A stretch of 6,680 bases of DNA. Origin: an uncultured Fidelibacterota bacterium. GTDB taxonomy: Bacteria; Marinisomatota; Marinisomatia; SCGC-AAA003-L08; GCA-002707645. The stretch lies in the NCBI GenBank assembly GCA_913020255.1, contig CAJWAW010000041.1, positions 1-6,680 on the forward strand, read 5' to 3'. The position numbers and the translations under genes were made by a program. Below the pieces are notes generated by a model. The model was not told the origin of the DNA, did not search any database, and worked only from the letters and a program-made list of their open reading frames with translations. Positions 1 through 6,680 of this stretch are shown here, piece by piece (the first letter of the stretch is position 1; each line of letters opens with the position of its first letter).

Positions 1-416
1 TTAGGAAATGCTAATGGATTATCATTACAATCATATATAATTTTCAAACCTAATCTATTTTTAATTTCTATTAAATAATCAATCCAAAAAACATTAGATG
101 TGATAAGAATATCTGGTTTGAAATCTATTTTTCTTAAAATATTATTAATTAAAAATTTAGATATTTTTTTTAAAAGCCATTTGAATGGCAAAAAATTTAT
201 TAAATAGTTTATAAAAACGATATCTGAGTTTTGTACTTGAGGAATTGTAACATATTTAATATTCTTTTCAATAGATATGTGAAATTTATTTTTTAAATTA
301 AATGATAATGGCTCAACAAATAAAATCTCATCAGTATTATCAAAATTAGATAATATATGTTGTTTTCTTGTCCTTAGATAAGACCATTTTATTTCTGAGA
401 GCCAAATAATTTTCAT
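1..416 (-). CDS. Glycosyltransferase, GT4-like, N-terminal part (3' end outside window)
   Basis: An open frame of 138 codons starts at the ATG at 416-414 and runs off the left edge with no stop. It encodes the N-terminal Rossmann-like half of a probable GT-B fold glycosyltransferase. Residues 1-8 (MKIIWLSE) form the first strand. W-x-x-LRTRKQH (11-20) and ILFVEP (31-36) match the start of GT4 enzymes that transfer sugars to lipid-linked or polysaccharide acceptors. Later strands are DILITSN (102-108) and KIIYDCNDNP (125-134), the last resembling the YDCxDD segment of this family. The catalytic C-terminal half with the nucleotide-sugar EX7E motif would lie outside the window, so donor and acceptor cannot be named. 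No signal peptide is seen; the protein is probably cytosolic or membrane-associated. No Shine-Dalgarno is visible upstream (TTAAAAATG). It is divergent from the YfhO-like gene. The glycosyltransferase call is fairly sure; the subfamily is inferred. Confidence 0.68.
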   Translation of the reverse strand, partial: MKIIWLSEIKWSYLRTRKQHILSNFDNTDEILFVEPLSFNLKNKFHISIEKNIKYVTIPQVQNSDIVFINYLINFLPFKWLLKKISKFLINNILRKIDFKPDILITSNVFWIDYLIEIKNRLGLKIIYDCNDNPLAFP

Positions 417-435
417 TTTTAATTATATTATTTAT
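417..435. other. 19-bp divergent intergenic spacer
   Basis: This spacer is wholly A/T apart from nothing else and separates the start codons of two divergent genes. It is too short to hold two complete sigma70-type promoters. TATATT (424-429) and TATTAT (426-431) resemble -10 elements on the plus strand, but no good -35 lies 16-18 bp upstream of either. Neither gene has a purine-rich ribosome binding site here. Transcription of each gene must start inside the other's coding region, or leave very short leaders. Confidence 0.5.
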
Positions 436-2706
436 ATGAATTTAATAAAAAACTTTAAAATTGATAAAAATAAGATAATACAACTATCGATAGTTGTAAC
501 AACATTATTTTTAATTACTGCTTTTTTATATCAAAATTTTATAGATGGTACATATGTTTTTGCCTCAGGTGATTACTTTGCACCTAAAATGATTTCAGAA
601 TCTATTAAAAATCTTCAAGATTTAAATGGAGAATACCCATATTGGTTACCTTCTATTTTTGGTGGAATGCCCACTATACATTCATTACAAAATATATCTA
701 ATTATTATATGCCCAATTTGGTATTAAATATCTTAAAAATATTTTCTACACCAGAAATTTGGACACAATTAATTCATCTGATCTTTGCTGGCTTAGGTGT
801 TTACGTATTATTAAGATTTTTGAAAGTTGATTTTCTTGTCTCTCTATTTGGTTCTGTATTATTTCTAATGACACCTTATATGAATGTATGTATTGTACAT
901 GGCCATGGAAGCCAAATTATGACAGCTGCTTATATTCCATGGATATGTTTTGCTCTATTTAAGCTTTGGAAAAAAACAAATTTACAAAATTTAGGAATAT
1001 TAGCAATATTAATAGGTTTCCAATTACAAAGAGGTCATATTCAAATTGCTTATTATACATGGCTCATGATTGGAATTTTTGTTTTACATAAAATCATTAC
1101 ATCAAAATTCTTTCCAAAATTTTATTATCATTTAATAGGTGCTCTATTATCTGGCTTCTTGATGTCTTTATCAATCATATGGCCTAGCTATCTTTACTCA
1201 GAACATTCTATAAGAGGCGCAGTTCAAGGTGGAGCAGCCTTAGATTATGCGACTAACTGGTCTTTTTCAATATATGAAATGATTACATTTTTAATACCTT
1301 CATTTTATGGCTTTGGAGGTAGAAGCTATTGGGGAACTATTGAACCTGCAATGACAGATTTTCCTAATTATTTAGGAATTTTTACAATAGCATTTATTGT
1401 TTATGGTGCTATTAAAAAAATTAAAAACCATACATATGTATACTTTTTAATTTTGAGCATTTTCTTCCTATTGCTATCTTTTGGAAAAAACTTTTTCTTA
1501 TTTGAAGTGCTATTTAATTATATGCCATTTTTTAATAAATTCAGAGTTCCAATGATGGCATTGATGATGTTTCAATTTTCAATTATTATACTTTCAACAT
1601 TAGGTTTCCAGGCTTTTATAAATTCAATTGACAATAAAATAAATTCTAAATATCTGATTGGAATTTTAGGATCTTTATTGATCTTTTTTATCATATTTAA
1701 ATTATTAATTATTAATTTGATTAATATCAGAGCAGATGTTTTATTAACAGTAAAAGATATGATACATAATGATCTAAATAAGTTAATTATTATTATATCT
1801 TCTATAGTTGGAGTGACTATATATTCATTGTATAATACAATCAAAAATAATACCTTTATAGTATCTTTTATTATCTTAGCAATAATTGATATGTATTTTA
1901 TAAATCAACAAATTATTGATAATCCATCTGTTAAAATTAAACAATCTACACTTCAAGAAATGATTCTACCATTAGATGACTTAAAAGAATTAACCCAAGA
2001 TATTAAAAAACCTTATCGTATCATTTCATTTACAGGATATAATCAAATTAGAAACTGGGCAGCTTATGCTAATTTAGAAGATATTACTGGGTATCATCCC
2101 GCTAAGTTAAAAAATTATGCTCAATTTGAACCCTATCTTAACACGAATATAGGAAGAAATTTATTTCGATTACTTAATGTTAAAAAAATGATTAATTGGA
2201 ATAGAGAATGGGAAATTATCTCAACAGAAGAAAGTCTTCAACCAATGAATAGAATTTTCTTTGTAGATAATCTTATCAAATATGATAAAGACGAAGAGCT
2301 ACTAATAGCTATGAATAGTGATCAATTTAATCCATTAAAGTTATCATATACAAAATCTGATATACCAAAATTCACAAAATCAAATTTGAATTCAAAAGCT
2401 AAAATACTAAAGTGGTCACCTAATCAAATTATTATAGAAACAGAAACAGAGGATAATAATTTTATTTGTCTAAGTGAAATTTATTATCCTAATTGGGAAA
2501 TTATAAATCATGACATTGATATTATACAAATTAATGGTCTTTTAAGAGGATTTGTTGTACCAAAAGGTAAAAATAAAATTATTATGCAATTTAATTATAA
2601 TGATGTTAAATACTCTTCATTCATTAGTATAACTATCTTTTTTGTTATGCTTTTATGCTGTTTATCAACATATTTGTTAACAGTAAATAATAAAAAAATT
2701 AAATAA
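436..2706 (+). CDS. YfhO-family multi-pass membrane protein, probable GT-C type glycosyltransferase
   Basis: The 756-residue protein has about a dozen hydrophobic segments in its first 490 residues, a soluble stretch of about 240 residues (490-728), and one last membrane helix (729-749) before a short basic tail. Motifs match YfhO-like proteins: GD (45-46) in the first long loop after helix 1, where GT-C enzymes keep a catalytic acidic residue; FGGMP (75-79); HGHGSQ (155-160); SIRG...ALDYATNWS (258-276); and KFRVP (368-372). The soluble part has NLFRLLNVKKMI (575-586) and a beta-rich end with YYPNWEI (683-689), typical of the family's extracytoplasmic C-terminal domain. Bacillus YfhO is implicated in glycosylating lipoteichoic acid; in Gram-negative relatives the substrate is unknown, and lipid-linked sugar transfer in the envelope is inference. 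The ATG at 436 is the only one that keeps helix 1, and the frame is closed upstream by a stop at 379. It ends in tandem stops (TAATAA, 2704-2709). The divergent glycosyltransferase supports an envelope glycan role. Confidence 0.8.
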   Translation: MNLIKNFKIDKNKIIQLSIVVTTLFLITAFLYQNFIDGTYVFASGDYFAPKMISESIKNLQDLNGEYPYWLPSIFGGMPTIHSLQNISNYYMPNLVLNILKIFSTPEIWTQLIHLIFAGLGVYVLLRFLKVDFLVSLFGSVLFLMTPYMNVCIVHGHGSQIMTAAYIPWICFALFKLWKKTNLQNLGILAILIGFQLQRGHIQIAYYTWLMIGIFVLHKIITSKFFPKFYYHLIGALLSGFLMSLSIIWPSYLYSEHSIRGAVQGGAALDYATNWSFSIYEMITFLIPSFYGFGGRSYWGTIEPAMTDFPNYLGIFTIAFIVYGAIKKIKNHTYVYFLILSIFFLLLSFGKNFFLFEVLFNYMPFFNKFRVPMMALMMFQFSIIILSTLGFQAFINSIDNKINSKYLIGILGSLLIFFIIFKLLIINLINIRADVLLTVKDMIHNDLNKLIIIISSIVGVTIYSLYNTIKNNTFIVSFIILAIIDMYFINQQIIDNPSVKIKQSTLQEMILPLDDLKELTQDIKKPYRIISFTGYNQIRNWAAYANLEDITGYHPAKLKNYAQFEPYLNTNIGRNLFRLLNVKKMINWNREWEIISTEESLQPMNRIFFVDNLIKYDKDEELLIAMNSDQFNPLKLSYTKSDIPKFTKSNLNSKAKILKWSPNQIIIETETEDNNFICLSEIYYPNWEIINHDIDIIQINGLLRGFVVPKGKNKIIMQFNYNDVKYSSFISITIFFVMLLCCLSTYLLTVNNKKIK

Positions 2707-2709
2707 TAA

Positions 2710-4122
2710 TTATTTTATCTTTTGAATCTGTATCATATTAGTTGAACCAGAAACACCAACAGGAACTCCAGCTGTTAATATAAAAGTTTCATCTTTTTTC
2801 ATAAAACGTTTTTTAACCAATATTTTTTCAGCATTAATTAACATGTCATCCGTTGATTTAAAAGCTTTAGTTTGAATTGGAACAACACCCCAAAAAAGAG
2901 ACATTCTATTACATATATTCTCATAAGGGCTCATTCCATATATAATTACATTTGGTCTGTAATGAGATACGATTCTAGCTGTCGCTCCTGATTCTGACAT
3001 TACTACAATTCCATCTATATCCATTGATTTAGAAATCAATCTCACTGAATGACCAATTGCAATCCTATTGTCATTTCTAACATGATCTATTCTTTCAATT
3101 TTGGATTCTATACTATTTTCTACATCATTTATTATATCAGTCATAATAGATACTGATTCAATAGGATACTCTCCTACTGCAGTTTCTCCAGATAACATTA
3201 CCGCATCAACTCCATCATATACTGCATTTGCTACATCATTTACTTCAGCTCTAGTTGGAGTGGGATTTTCTATCATAGATTCTAAAATTTGAGTGGCTAC
3301 AATAACTGGTTTTTTTGAACGAACACAACTAGCTATAATTTTCTTTTGAAGCACAGGTACTTTTGCTAATGACTCTTCAACACCTAAGTCTCCTCTAGCA
3401 ACTAATAATCCATCAAATTTATTAATAATATCTTCAAGGTTATCAATTGCTTCTGGTTTTTCTATTTTAGCAATAACAGGGATAAATAAATTTTCTTTTT
3501 TAAAAATATTAATCATTGGATTTATATCTTTAGATGAACGAACAAATGACAAAGCAAACCAATCAACTTTATATTTCAAACCTAACTTAATATCTTTTCT
3601 ATCTTTCTTAGTTATCGACGGTATAGCTAAATCAACATGAGGAAAATTAATACCTTTATTAGAATTAATAGTTCCAGATTCTAACGCTTTTAACTGTAAA
3701 ATATTATTATTAATGTTTAAAATTTTGAATGAAATTTTTCCATCATCAATTTTTACTAATGCTTTTGAATTATCTTGACCTTTAAAATCTATATCTAAAT
3801 TAATAGGAATATCATTTACATTGTCATGTCCCATAGTATATGTGTGATTTTTAATTACAGACAAATTAGAAAAATCTTTATTATTAAAATTTACTCTTAT
3901 CTTTGGACCGGCAATATCCATCATAATCGCAATATTTCTGCCAGATTTTTTTGATTCAGATCGAATAATATCAATAATTGATTTAAGGTCTTTTTCTTTA
4001 TGTGTATGCGCCATATTAAGTCTAGCAACATCCATACCTTTTTTAATCAAAGAAGAAATAATATTAGGACTATTACAAGAAGGTCCAATTGTTGAAATTA
4101 TTTTTGTTTTTTTTATTTTCAT
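2710..4122 (-). CDS. pyk: Pyruvate kinase, predicted K+-independent type
   Basis: This enzyme makes ATP and pyruvate from phosphoenolpyruvate and ADP in the last step of glycolysis, in the cytosol. The 470 residues equal the length of E. coli PykF, with no extra C-terminal PEP-utilising domain. The N-terminal TKIISTIGPS (6-15) is diagnostic. Active-site residues present are R34 and N36, R76, K219 and E221 (VIAKIEKPE), D245 in ARGDLGVE, and T277 in ATQILESM. MLSGETAVGEYP (309-320) is also intact. The small B domain is about residues 77-160. The C-terminal domain has SESGATAR (376-383) and WGVVP (411-415). The segment DIAGPKIRV (69-77) has Lys where K+-dependent enzymes have Glu, and A38 replaces the Ser that ligates K+. 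The ATG at 4122 fits the family start, though no Shine-Dalgarno is seen. It follows ftsZ on the same strand after 154 bp and converges with the YfhO-like gene. Confidence 0.97.
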   Translation of the reverse strand: MKIKKTKIISTIGPSCNSPNIISSLIKKGMDVARLNMAHTHKEKDLKSIIDIIRSESKKSGRNIAIMMDIAGPKIRVNFNNKDFSNLSVIKNHTYTMGHDNVNDIPINLDIDFKGQDNSKALVKIDDGKISFKILNINNNILQLKALESGTINSNKGINFPHVDLAIPSITKKDRKDIKLGLKYKVDWFALSFVRSSKDINPMINIFKKENLFIPVIAKIEKPEAIDNLEDIINKFDGLLVARGDLGVEESLAKVPVLQKKIIASCVRSKKPVIVATQILESMIENPTPTRAEVNDVANAVYDGVDAVMLSGETAVGEYPIESVSIMTDIINDVENSIESKIERIDHVRNDNRIAIGHSVRLISKSMDIDGIVVMSESGATARIVSHYRPNVIIYGMSPYENICNRMSLFWGVVPIQTKAFKSTDDMLINAEKILVKKRFMKKDETFILTAGVPVGVSGSTNMIQIQKIK

Positions 4123-4137
4123 ATTATTTATAATAAT

Positions 4138-4203
4138 ATTCTTATAGCCAAATTAATACTAAATCTAGGGGTTGTAGATTAGTAAAAACTTGACTATAAG
4201 AAT
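4138..4203 (-). promoter_or_regulatory. Two-tier hairpin in the pyk leader / ftsZ 3' region
   Basis: A long inverted repeat sits between ftsZ and pyk. The outer arms are 4138-4151 and 4190-4203, 14 nt each. As DNA they differ from perfect complementarity at one position (C opposite A on the plus strand). In RNA read from the minus strand that position is a U.G wobble, so all 14 pairs can form. After a 5-by-5 nt internal loop there is an inner stem, 4157-4167 with 4175-4184, of 10 pairs with one bulged base. It closes a 7-nt loop that reads CAACCCC in the minus-strand RNA. The hairpin base is 15 nt before the pyk start codon. No U-run follows on either strand, so it is not a standard intrinsic terminator. 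A regulatory leader, an RNA processing or stability element, or a dispersed palindromic repeat are all possible; the function is unknown. Confidence 0.55.
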
Positions 4204-4237
4204 TTACAAATAACCTTAATAGGTATATTTTTATTCT

Positions 4238-4261
4238 ATTATTTTTCTAATTAAAAATAAT
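4238..4261 (-). repeat. AT-only inverted repeat after ftsZ
   Basis: Arms 4238-4246 and 4253-4261 are perfectly complementary over 9 bp with a 6-nt loop, starting 15 nt beyond the ftsZ stop codon. All stem pairs are A-T, so the structure would be weak. It could help end or trim the ftsZ transcript, but in sequence this AT-rich such repeats also arise by chance. Confidence 0.3.
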
Positions 4262-4276
4262 CAGATAAATTAGAAT

Positions 4277-5398
4277 TTATTTTCTATCAGCTCTTAGATA
4301 AGTAGGAACATCAAAATCACTATCTCCAAAACTCATAGTTTTATTAGATGCATTAGCACCATTACTAGGCTTAGCCTTATCTTTATTTATAAAAGACATC
4401 TGCTCTGTATTAATGTTATGCCCTAACTCAACAGTACCATCATCATTTAATCCAGTTGCTATAACAGTTACTCTAACTTCATCTTTTAAACTATCATCAA
4501 TAACACAACCAAGAATAACATTAGCATCATCACCAGCTTCCTCATATATAATACTAGAAGCACTATTAAGCTCATGTATAGACATATCTTCAGGACCTGT
4601 TATATTAACTAACAAACCTTTAGATCCTTTAATGCTAGAATCTTGCAGTAATGGAGAATTAATAGCCTGTTGTGCAGCTAAAATAGCTCTTTCTTCACCA
4701 TGTGCTTCACCAGTTCCCATAATAGCATCACCCATGTTTTCCATTACTGTTTTAACATCAGCAAAATCCAGATTAATCAGACCTGGAACATTAATTAAAT
4801 CTGAAATACCCTTTGTTGCTTGATATAAAACACTATCAGCTAATTTAAAAGAATCATTTACAGAAGTAGCTTTTTCAGTGATTTCTAATAATGTTTCATT
4901 AGGAATAACTAATAAGGTATCGCAATTCCTTTTCAGCTCTTCTACACCATCATCTGCTCTAACTTTTCTTTTTGGACCTTCAAATGAAAATGGTTTTGTA
5001 ACAACACCAACAGTTAAGGCTCCTAATTCTCGAGTTATTTTAGCAATTGCAGGAGCAGCACCCGTTCCAGTACCTCCACCCATTCCAGCTGTGATAAACA
5101 CCATATCACAACCATCTAATGCTTTTACCAATATATCTCTATTTTCCTCAACTGCCTGATGCCCTACATCTGCATTAGCTCCAGCTCCAAGACCTTTTGT
5201 TAGCTCTTTTCCAATCTGTAGCTTAATTTGAGAATTATTTTCATCAAGGTCTTGAGCATCTGTATTTACAGCTATAAACTCAACTTTATCTAATCCTGAT
5301 AAAATCATTCTATTTAATGCATTACCACCAGCACCACCAACACCGACGACGGCAATCCTCGCTTTTTGTTCTGATAAGTTACTTGGTTCAAATAACAT
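4277..5398 (-). CDS. ftsZ: Cell division GTPase FtsZ
   Basis: This tubulin-like GTPase polymerises at midcell into the Z ring and recruits the division machinery. The 373 residues are typical for a compact FtsZ. The nucleotide-binding start ARIAVVGVGGAGGNALNRM (13-31) is followed by the tubulin signature GGGTGTG (107-113). The T7 synergy loop NLDFADV (209-215) carries the acidic residues D211 and D214 needed for GTP hydrolysis across the subunit interface. The globular domain ends near residue 320. A short linker of about 35 residues follows, then the conserved C-terminal peptide DFDVPTYLR (361-369), which binds FtsA and other partners. The ATG at 5398 is supported by a strong ribosome binding site 8 nt upstream and by the normal N-terminal length. 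ftsA lies 21 bp upstream on the same strand, so the two are surely co-transcribed. Nothing in the protein looks broken. Confidence 0.99.
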   Translation of the reverse strand: MLFEPSNLSEQKARIAVVGVGGAGGNALNRMILSGLDKVEFIAVNTDAQDLDENNSQIKLQIGKELTKGLGAGANADVGHQAVEENRDILVKALDGCDMVFITAGMGGGTGTGAAPAIAKITRELGALTVGVVTKPFSFEGPKRKVRADDGVEELKRNCDTLLVIPNETLLEITEKATSVNDSFKLADSVLYQATKGISDLINVPGLINLDFADVKTVMENMGDAIMGTGEAHGEERAILAAQQAINSPLLQDSSIKGSKGLLVNITGPEDMSIHELNSASSIIYEEAGDDANVILGCVIDDSLKDEVRVTVIATGLNDDGTVELGHNINTEQMSFINKDKAKPSNGANASNKTMSFGDSDFDVPTYLRADRK

Positions 5399-5406
5399 AT
5401 TGTTAA

Positions 5407-5413
5407 CCCCTTT
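5407..5413 (-). promoter_or_regulatory. ftsZ Shine-Dalgarno sequence
   Basis: The minus strand reads AAAGGGG, then 8 nt, then the ftsZ ATG. It is the only convincing ribosome binding site among the starts visible here; the pyk, YfhO-like and glycosyltransferase starts lack one. It fixes the ftsZ start and fits the high FtsZ expression expected relative to FtsA. Confidence 0.8.
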
Positions 5414-5419
5414 CGTTTT

Positions 5420-6680
5420 TTATTTAATTAATTCTTTTATAAAATTTTTAATCATTGTTATAAAAGAATTTTGATTTATTTTATTATAATTATTAAAATT
5501 TTGTCCCGCATATTTAATTAATCCAACCGCAGTTGCATATCTAGGATCTAAAATATCTACATCGATATTTTCTACTTCAAAATCATTAATTGGTAAACCC
5601 TTTTTAATAGGCATATCAAAAACGTCATAAGCAGTTTTCATTATCCCATTAAGTTTTGATCCTCCTCCAGTCAAGATAACTCCAAATGTATAATCACCAT
5701 TAAAGTTTGATTTTTCAATCTCCGCTTTTGCTAATTCAAATATTTCTCTTACTCTTGGCTCAATAACCTCAGATAATATCTTTTGAGATATCTTGAACTC
5801 TGATCTACCTGCAACACCCTTAACAATAATATCATCATTAGAATTTGCTTCATCTAAATTTGAAGAACCGTAATGTTGCTTTAATTCTTCAGCTTGTTCA
5901 ATTGAAGTTTGAACTCTATATGCAATATCATTAGTGATAATTGTACCACCGATTGGTACCACCCCTGTATGTAAAACACTACCATTTGCATATGTAATCA
6001 CATCAGTAGTTCCACCACCTATATCAATTAAAATACTACCTAAATTCATTTCATCTGGATTTAAAACTGAATAAGCTGAAGCAAGTGGCTCTAAAATAAA
6101 ATCTATTACATTAATATTTATTTCATCTAAACAGGTTAATATGTCCCTTTCCGTATTAATAGAGCTAGTAACTAAATGAACTTTCGCTTCCAATCTACGA
6201 CCAGATAAACCTAATGGAGAGGAAATTCCTTCTTGTTCATCAACTATATATTCTTGTGGTAAAACATGCATAATTCTTCTGTCAGGCGAAATATTAATAT
6301 TAGCAGCTAATTCTTGAACTTTCTCAATATCTTCATATGTAATTGAATGACCAATTGCTTGATTTTGACTATTCGAATTAATTGAAGTGACGCCCGAATA
6401 ATTCAAACTACTAATATGATCACCTGAAATACCTACAAAAGCATGAGATACTTCAAAACCAGCTTGTTTTTCAGCACTTTCTACTGCATTAGTTATTGAA
6501 TTAATAGTTTTGCCAATATCTACTACAACGCCTCTTTTTAGTCCATCTGAATAACTATCTCCAAATCCTAAAACTTTAATAATTTTGTTTTTTTCTAAAT
6601 CATATTCAGCAATTAAAACGATAATTTTTGTTGTACCTATATCAATTACTGTTATTATTTCATTTTTATATTTATCGCTC
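5420..6680 (-). CDS. ftsA: Cell division protein FtsA (5' end outside window)
   Basis: This actin-like ATPase tethers FtsZ to the inner membrane and helps recruit later division proteins. The frame is open from the right edge to the TAA at 5422-5420, giving 419 residues in the window against about 420 for E. coli FtsA, so probably only a few N-terminal residues are missing. The first visible residues lead into the phosphate-1 motif VIDIGTTKI (11-19 of the visible part), then GLKRGVVVDI. The FtsA-specific 1C domain spans the stretch with VLPQEYIVDEQEGI and GLSGRRLEAKVHLVTSS. Phosphate-2 is IDIGGGTTD and the adenosine motif is VILTGGGSKLNG. The last residues, FITMIKNFIKELIK, form the amphipathic membrane-targeting helix. 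A TTG at 6406-6404 could be misread as the start, but it is an internal Leu codon and would remove the phosphate-1 motif. ftsZ follows after 21 bp. Confidence 0.98.
   Translation of the reverse strand, partial: SDKYKNEIITVIDIGTTKIIVLIAEYDLEKNKIIKVLGFGDSYSDGLKRGVVVDIGKTINSITNAVESAEKQAGFEVSHAFVGISGDHISSLNYSGVTSINSNSQNQAIGHSITYEDIEKVQELAANINISPDRRIMHVLPQEYIVDEQEGISSPLGLSGRRLEAKVHLVTSSINTERDILTCLDEININVIDFILEPLASAYSVLNPDEMNLGSILIDIGGGTTDVITYANGSVLHTGVVPIGGTIITNDIAYRVQTSIEQAEELKQHYGSSNLDEANSNDDIIVKGVAGRSEFKISQKILSEVIEPRVREIFELAKAEIEKSNFNGDYTFGVILTGGGSKLNGIMKTAYDVFDMPIKKGLPINDFEVENIDVDILDPRYATAVGLIKYAGQNFNNYNKINQNSFITMIKNFIKELIK

Noticed and set aside
4138..4203. The hairpin as a mobile element with terminal inverted repeats, or as an intrinsic terminator
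   Set aside because: No flanking direct repeat or second copy is visible in the window, and no U-run follows the stem on either strand.
4181..4209. A possible pyk promoter on the minus strand: TTGTAA (4209-4204), 17-bp spacer, TTTACT (4186-4181)
   Set aside because: Each box matches only 4 of 6 consensus bases, and in sequence this AT-rich such matches are common. It also overlaps the hairpin. Not strong enough to annotate.
4123..4276. A small protein gene in the ftsZ-pyk gap
   Set aside because: There is no ATG on either strand within the gap, so only the repeats described are supported.
4413..5159. Plus-strand open frames lying opposite ftsZ, and similar ones opposite pyk and the YfhO-like gene
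   Set aside because: They mirror conserved genes on the other strand, have no ribosome binding site, and resemble no protein family; they are antisense shadows.
5420..6406. A shorter ftsA reading frame starting at TTG 6406-6404
   Set aside because: The frame stays open to the right edge, and the extra residues contain the FtsA phosphate-1 motif and GLKRGVVVDI. The TTG is an internal Leu codon.

Overview
The window is about 6.7 kb of very AT-rich bacterial chromosome (roughly 70% A+T by eye), almost fully coding. It holds the 5' part of a glycosyltransferase gene, a large YfhO-like membrane protein, pyruvate kinase, FtsZ, and most of FtsA. No mobile element, tRNA, rRNA, CRISPR array or phage gene is visible. 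The YfhO-like protein has the GD...FGGMP...GHGSQ...FRVP layout that I associate with Bacteroidota and Marinimicrobia (SAR406) homologues. FtsZ is compact and does not look like a typical Bacteroidota FtsZ. With the low GC and tight packing, this suggests a free-living, possibly marine, Gram-negative lineage such as SAR406. That placement is inference and needs a phylogeny.

Layout. Positions 1-416 (minus) encode the N-terminal half of a GT4-type glycosyltransferase that runs off the left edge. Its start codon lies 19 bp from the divergent start of a 756-residue multi-pass membrane protein (436-2706, plus), a probable envelope glycan or lipid-linked sugar transferase. That gene converges on pyruvate kinase (2710-4122, minus) with a 3-bp gap. 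A 154-bp intergenic region (4123-4276) separates pyk from the upstream ftsZ (4277-5398, minus). ftsA (5420-6680, minus) precedes ftsZ by 21 bp and runs off the right edge, apparently missing only a few N-terminal codons.

How the genes relate. ftsA-ftsZ is the classic division pair. The FtsZ C-terminal peptide (DFDVPTYLR) and the FtsA C-terminal amphipathic helix are both present, so the membrane tether for the Z ring looks complete. pyk lies downstream on the same strand and may be co-transcribed with them or expressed from its own signal. The two left-hand genes look like envelope polysaccharide functions and form a separate divergent pair.

The most notable non-coding signal is a two-tier hairpin of about 66 nt between ftsZ and pyk, ending 15 nt before the pyk start codon. 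Its only mismatch becomes a G.U wobble in RNA of the ftsZ-pyk sense, which suggests a structured RNA leader. The most notable protein-level signal is that pyruvate kinase carries the residues of the K+-independent class. Otherwise the region looks ordinary and I see no clear evidence of a new multi-gene system.
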